This document shows, in pieces, positions 60,575 through 64,000 of a DNA stretch of 64,000 nucleotides. The translations under genes and the position numbers were made by a program. Origin of the DNA: Colidextribacter sp. OB.20 (lineage in GTDB: Bacteria; Bacillota; Clostridia; Oscillospirales; Oscillospiraceae). The stretch lies in contig NZ_QWKG01000016.1 of assembly GCF_009911595.1 (NCBI RefSeq), positions 1-64,000 on the forward strand, given 5' to 3'. Position 1 is the stretch's first letter. Each line of letters starts with the position of its first letter. The notes beneath the pieces were generated by a model. The model did not search any database and was not told where the DNA came from. It saw nothing but the letters and a program-made list of their open reading frames with translations.

Positions 60575-61099
60575 TTATTCATTTATCTGTACTATTGCCT
60601 TTTCAAATCGAAACATTCCACCGTCGTCATCCCTGTTCTCTGTCTCTTTTTCGTGAGGATCAGGATGCCCTTGATGAAAATACTCCACAATATGAAAGCC
60701 ACAACAGTTGACATAAAAATGGATATTTCTCTTTTCAAAATAGGGCGTACAGGTTTCCCATAGTTCCGTATCGGGATGTAGCTCCTCAATCGCCCTCCAA
60801 ATCGCTCTCCCGACACCTTGGCTTTGGAAACCGTACTTCACATAAAGAAAATCCAGGTGTCCACGCCGTGTGGTCCTGTCTATGACGATAATCGCACCGC
60901 CAACTATTTTCCTGTTTGCGACAGCTTTATAGGCAACAGCACCTTCTTGCATTAAAGAGAGGTCAATATCACCCTCAGGAAGTATCTCAGTAGACAAGCT
61001 CCCAAATTCGTTTTCCGCTCCTTTTTGAAAGGCTTTCCGCATATCCCTTTTAAACTCAAAAATATCCTCTACACAGACTGGAACAATAGAAATTTCCAT
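60575..61099 (-). CDS. GNAT family N-acetyltransferase
   Basis: A 174-residue acetyltransferase. DFLYVKYGFQSQGVGRAIWRAIEE carries the acetyl-CoA pyrophosphate loop Q/R-x-x-G-x-G/A, and HFYVNCCGFHIVEYF is the following beta5 region. Compared with GC-rich neighbours its sequence is AT-rich and uses more rare codons, so it may be recently acquired. Next gene is trmD, 1 base away. Substrate unknown. Confidence 0.85.
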   Translation of the reverse strand: MEISIVPVCVEDIFEFKRDMRKAFQKGAENEFGSLSTEILPEGDIDLSLMQEGAVAYKAVANRKIVGGAIIVIDRTTRRGHLDFLYVKYGFQSQGVGRAIWRAIEELHPDTELWETCTPYFEKRNIHFYVNCCGFHIVEYFHQGHPDPHEKETENRDDDGGMFRFEKAIVQINE

Positions 61100-61100
61100 T

Positions 61101-61841
61101 TTATTCCTCCTCCAGCTCTTTCAGCAGCTTCTGGTCCTCTTTGGAGGACAGGTCTAGCTTTTCGTAGAGGTCGGGCCGGCGCTGGCGGGTGCGGAGGATG
61201 GACTGCTTTCTCCGCCACTGGTCCACCTTGGCGTGGTTGCCCGACAGGAGAATGGGGGGCACCGCCCTCCCGTGCCACACCTCAGGCCTGGAGTACTGGG
61301 GGGCCTCCAGAGCTCCGTTCCAGTGGCTCTCATTCTCATAACAGGAGGGGTCGGACAGCACCCCCGGCACCAGGCGGCACACTGCGTCGGCCACCGCCAT
61401 AGCGGGGATTTCGCCGCCGGTCATCACGAAGTCACCGATAGAAATCTCCTCGTCCACGCACTCCTCAATGAAGCGCTCATCGATCCCCTCATAGTGGCCA
61501 CAGACCAGGATAAGCCGCTGGTAATCGTCCTTCAGCCGCCGGGCATCCGCCTGGGTGAAGGTCTTTCCCGCCGGGGACATGTAGATGGTGTGGACCCGCT
61601 CCCCCGCCTCTTGGCAGATGTGCTCCCAACACCTGTAAAGGGGATCGGCCTGCATCACCGCTCCCCGGCCTCCGCCGTAGGGGTAGTCGTCCACCTGCTT
61701 CTGTTTATTGACGGTGTAATCCCGGATCTGATGGCACTCCACCCGGATATAGCCCCGCTCCTGCCCCCGGCCCAAAACCGACTCACAGAGCATATCTCCC
61801 ACCACATCGGGAAACAATGTCATAATATCAATACGGTACAT
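61101..61841 (-). CDS. trmD: tRNA (guanine-N1)-methyltransferase TrmD
   Basis: Methylates G37 of tRNAs reading CNN codons, preventing frameshift. The 246 residues show MYRIDIMTLFPDVV, the knot loop YPYGGGRGAVMQADP, LVCGHYEGIDERFIEECVDEEISIGDFVMTGGE and VPGVLSDPSCYENESH. The start is ATG 61841 with AAGGCGGAG upstream. It stands apart from rimM and rplS, which flank it in most Firmicutes. Confidence 0.95.
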   Translation of the reverse strand: MYRIDIMTLFPDVVGDMLCESVLGRGQERGYIRVECHQIRDYTVNKQKQVDDYPYGGGRGAVMQADPLYRCWEHICQEAGERVHTIYMSPAGKTFTQADARRLKDDYQRLILVCGHYEGIDERFIEECVDEEISIGDFVMTGGEIPAMAVADAVCRLVPGVLSDPSCYENESHWNGALEAPQYSRPEVWHGRAVPPILLSGNHAKVDQWRRKQSILRTRQRRPDLYEKLDLSSKEDQKLLKELEEE

Positions 61842-61943
61842 GCTCGCTCCGCCTTTCCACAGTTCGAGCAATATTATACGGGATTCTCCCCTCTTTTGCA
61901 ACGGATTCCGGATAAAAATACTATCGCCTTTTTGGGAAAATTA

Positions 61944-61952
61944 TGCTATGAT
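61944..61952 (+). promoter_or_regulatory. Extended -10 element before the flavoprotein gene
   Basis: TGC followed by TATGAT (61947-61952) is an extended -10; no good -35 is visible at 17 bp. Confidence 0.45.
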
Positions 61953-61993
61953 AGGGAACGAAAATATTTCTGCACAAAAGGGAGGCTTTACCT

Positions 61994-63346
61994 ATGTATT
62001 GTACCCGCAATATCACCGATGACCTGATCTGGATCGGCGCCAACGACCGGCAGCACCCCGTCTTTGAGGCGGCCCACCCCGTCCCCCGTGGGATGTCTTA
62101 CAACTCCTATCTGCTGCTGGATGAGAAAACAGTCCTCTTTGATACGGTGGACCGCTCCGTCCAAACCCAGTTCATGGAAAATCTGGAGCACGCCCTGGAA
62201 GGCCGGAAGCTGGACTATATCTTTGTCCACCACATGGAGCCCGACCACGCCGCCACCCTGGGCGACCTGATGCTCCGCCACCCCGAGGCCCGCATCGTGT
62301 GCAACGGGAAGGCCATCAACATGATCCGCCAGTTCCACGCCGCCGACCCCAAGGGTGCCATCCTGGTGAACGAGGGCGACACCCTGTCCACCGGCCGGCA
62401 CAGCTTCACCTTTGTGGCCGCCCCCATGGTCCACTGGCCCGAGGTTGTGGTGAGTTACGACTCCACCGACAAGATTCTCTTCTCCGCCGACGGCTTTGGC
62501 TCCTTCGGGGCGCTGAACGGCGTGCTTTTCGCCGACGAGGTGGACTGGGAGCGGGACTGGCTGGATGAGGCCCGCCGGTACTACACCAACATTGTGGGCA
62601 AATACGGCCCCCAGGTGATGGCCCTGCTGAACAAGGCGGCAGCCCTGGATATCCGGATGATCTGTCCCCTCCACGGCCCGGTGTGGCGCAAGGATTTTAG
62701 CCAGATCATCGACCGCTATGTGAAGTGGGCCTCCTACGAGCCTGAGGTCAAGGGCGTCGTGATCCCCTTCGCCTCCATCTACGGCCACACTGAGACCGCC
62801 GCCAACATCCTGGCCTGCCGCCTGGCCGTGCTGGGCATCCCCGTCCAGATGCACGACGTGTCCGCCACCCACTACTCCCATGTTCTGGCCGACTGCTTCA
62901 AATACAGCCATATCGTCTTTGCCTGCCCCACCTACAACAACGGCATCTTCGACCCCATGGAGCACCTACTCCGGGATCTGGCCCACCACAACCTGCAAAA
63001 CCGGAAGGTGGCCCTCATCCAGAACGGCTCCTGGGCTCCCGCCAGTGGCAAGCTGATGGCGGAAATCCTGGGTGGGATGAAGAACATGGAGGTCATTGAG
63101 GCACCTGTTACCCTCAAGTCCGCCCTGGCCCCCGGTCAGGAGGCGGAGCTGGAGGCCCTGGCCCGAGCCATTGCCGCGTCGGTGAAGGGTGAGGAGCCCG
63201 CCCCCGAGGCCGAGCCCATCCAGGACAAGCCGAAGGGCTTTGTCTGCAAAATCTGCGGCTTCATATACGAGAGCGACACCCTCCCTGAGGACTTTGTCTG
63301 TCCCATCTGCCGCCGCCCCGCCTCCGATTTCGAGCCGGTGCAGTGA
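61994..63346 (+). CDS. A-type flavoprotein with rubredoxin tail (FprA-like, diiron)
   Basis: Reduces O2 to water or NO to N2O, protecting anaerobes. The 450 residues hold three parts: an N-terminal metallo-beta-lactamase-like diiron domain with ligands His80, Glu82, Asp84, His147, Asp166 and His227 all present; a flavodoxin domain starting FASIYGHTETAAN (about 258-390); and a C-terminal rubredoxin CKICGFIYES ... CPIC with a short, rubrerythrin-type loop. Fused rubredoxin can shorten the electron chain. It is a single-gene unit, opposite to its neighbours' strand, with a terminator. Confidence 0.93.
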   Translation: MYCTRNITDDLIWIGANDRQHPVFEAAHPVPRGMSYNSYLLLDEKTVLFDTVDRSVQTQFMENLEHALEGRKLDYIFVHHMEPDHAATLGDLMLRHPEARIVCNGKAINMIRQFHAADPKGAILVNEGDTLSTGRHSFTFVAAPMVHWPEVVVSYDSTDKILFSADGFGSFGALNGVLFADEVDWERDWLDEARRYYTNIVGKYGPQVMALLNKAAALDIRMICPLHGPVWRKDFSQIIDRYVKWASYEPEVKGVVIPFASIYGHTETAANILACRLAVLGIPVQMHDVSATHYSHVLADCFKYSHIVFACPTYNNGIFDPMEHLLRDLAHHNLQNRKVALIQNGSWAPASGKLMAEILGGMKNMEVIEAPVTLKSALAPGQEAELEALARAIAASVKGEEPAPEAEPIQDKPKGFVCKICGFIYESDTLPEDFVCPICRRPASDFEPVQ

Positions 63347-63395
63347 TGCAAAGCCGCCGTCTCTCACAAGGCGGCGGTCCGTTCGATAGAAAGCT

Positions 63396-63421
63396 GAAAG
63401 CCCGCCGTAAGGCGGGCTTTC
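63396..63421. terminator. Bidirectional terminator (flavoprotein / guaB)
   Basis: GAAAGCCCGCC / GGCGGGCTTTC, 11-bp stem with loop GTAA, T-rich run on the plus strand. A second, weaker GCCGCC stem precedes it. Confidence 0.9.
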
Positions 63422-63426
63422 TTCTG

Positions 63427-64000
<574 letters not shown>

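Overview
The window looks like a chromosomal segment of a spore-forming, anaerobic, GC-rich gut Clostridia, most like Oscillospiraceae (Flavonifractor/Oscillibacter/Pseudoflavonifractor type). This rests on gene content and order (YunB, a SleB-type hydrolase, the nusB-xseAB-ispA-dxs-tlyA-nadK-argR-recN block, an A-type flavoprotein with rubredoxin tail, acetate kinase beside TmcAL), on GC-rich codon use and on strong AGGAGG ribosome sites. Species cannot be named from the sequence alone.

Layout. 1-1.17 kb is an AT-rich island with two small immunity-type genes, bracketed by a 27-bp direct repeat. 1.2-7.4 kb holds plus-strand genes: yunB, a VanZ-like protein, ligA, an EamA transporter, a DUF362-ferredoxin protein and a SUKH-3-like protein. 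From 7.4 kb onward most genes lie on the minus strand: a tyrosine recombinase with a dif-like 28-bp dyad just upstream, small orphan proteins, tyrS, a second EamA transporter and malic enzyme. 16.8-26.3 kb is one long operon for termination, DNA repair, isoprenoid precursors and arginine control. 27-36 kb carries a SleB hydrolase, two radical SAM proteins, ackA, TmcAL and a DUF3810 protein. 36.6-51.9 kb carries rarA, a YgjP-like protease, tepA, an ECF sigma/anti-sigma pair, an M18 aminopeptidase, coaE, a Sua5-type synthase, prfA and an ABC-F ATPase. 52-64 kb carries a small XRE switch, murF, ddl, the RNase P RNA, yebC, degV, trmD, a diiron flavoprotein and the end of guaB.

How it fits together. 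Most of the window is housekeeping: NAD+ ligase and recombination (LigA, RecN, RarA, XseAB), translation (TyrS, PrfA, TrmD, TlyA, TmcAL, Sua5, RNase P), wall synthesis (MurF, Ddl), isoprenoids (Dxs, IspA) and acetate/malate/NADP metabolism. All 8 genes left of 7.4 kb are on the plus strand, 55 of 64 to the right are on the minus strand, and G/C strand bias appears to reverse there. Together with the dif-like dyad beside a Xer-type recombinase this suggests that the replication terminus lies near 8.86 kb.

Structure not explained by genes: a 192-bp fold-back (MITE-like) element at 28650-28841, a mirror-symmetric multi-hairpin element at 51923-52070, four short GGGGCG palindromes, and a recurrent dyad GTAAAG-N8-CTTTAC found nine times (three perfect) inside or at the start of minus-strand coding sequences. 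The last may be a DNA-level signal or a codon-pair effect.
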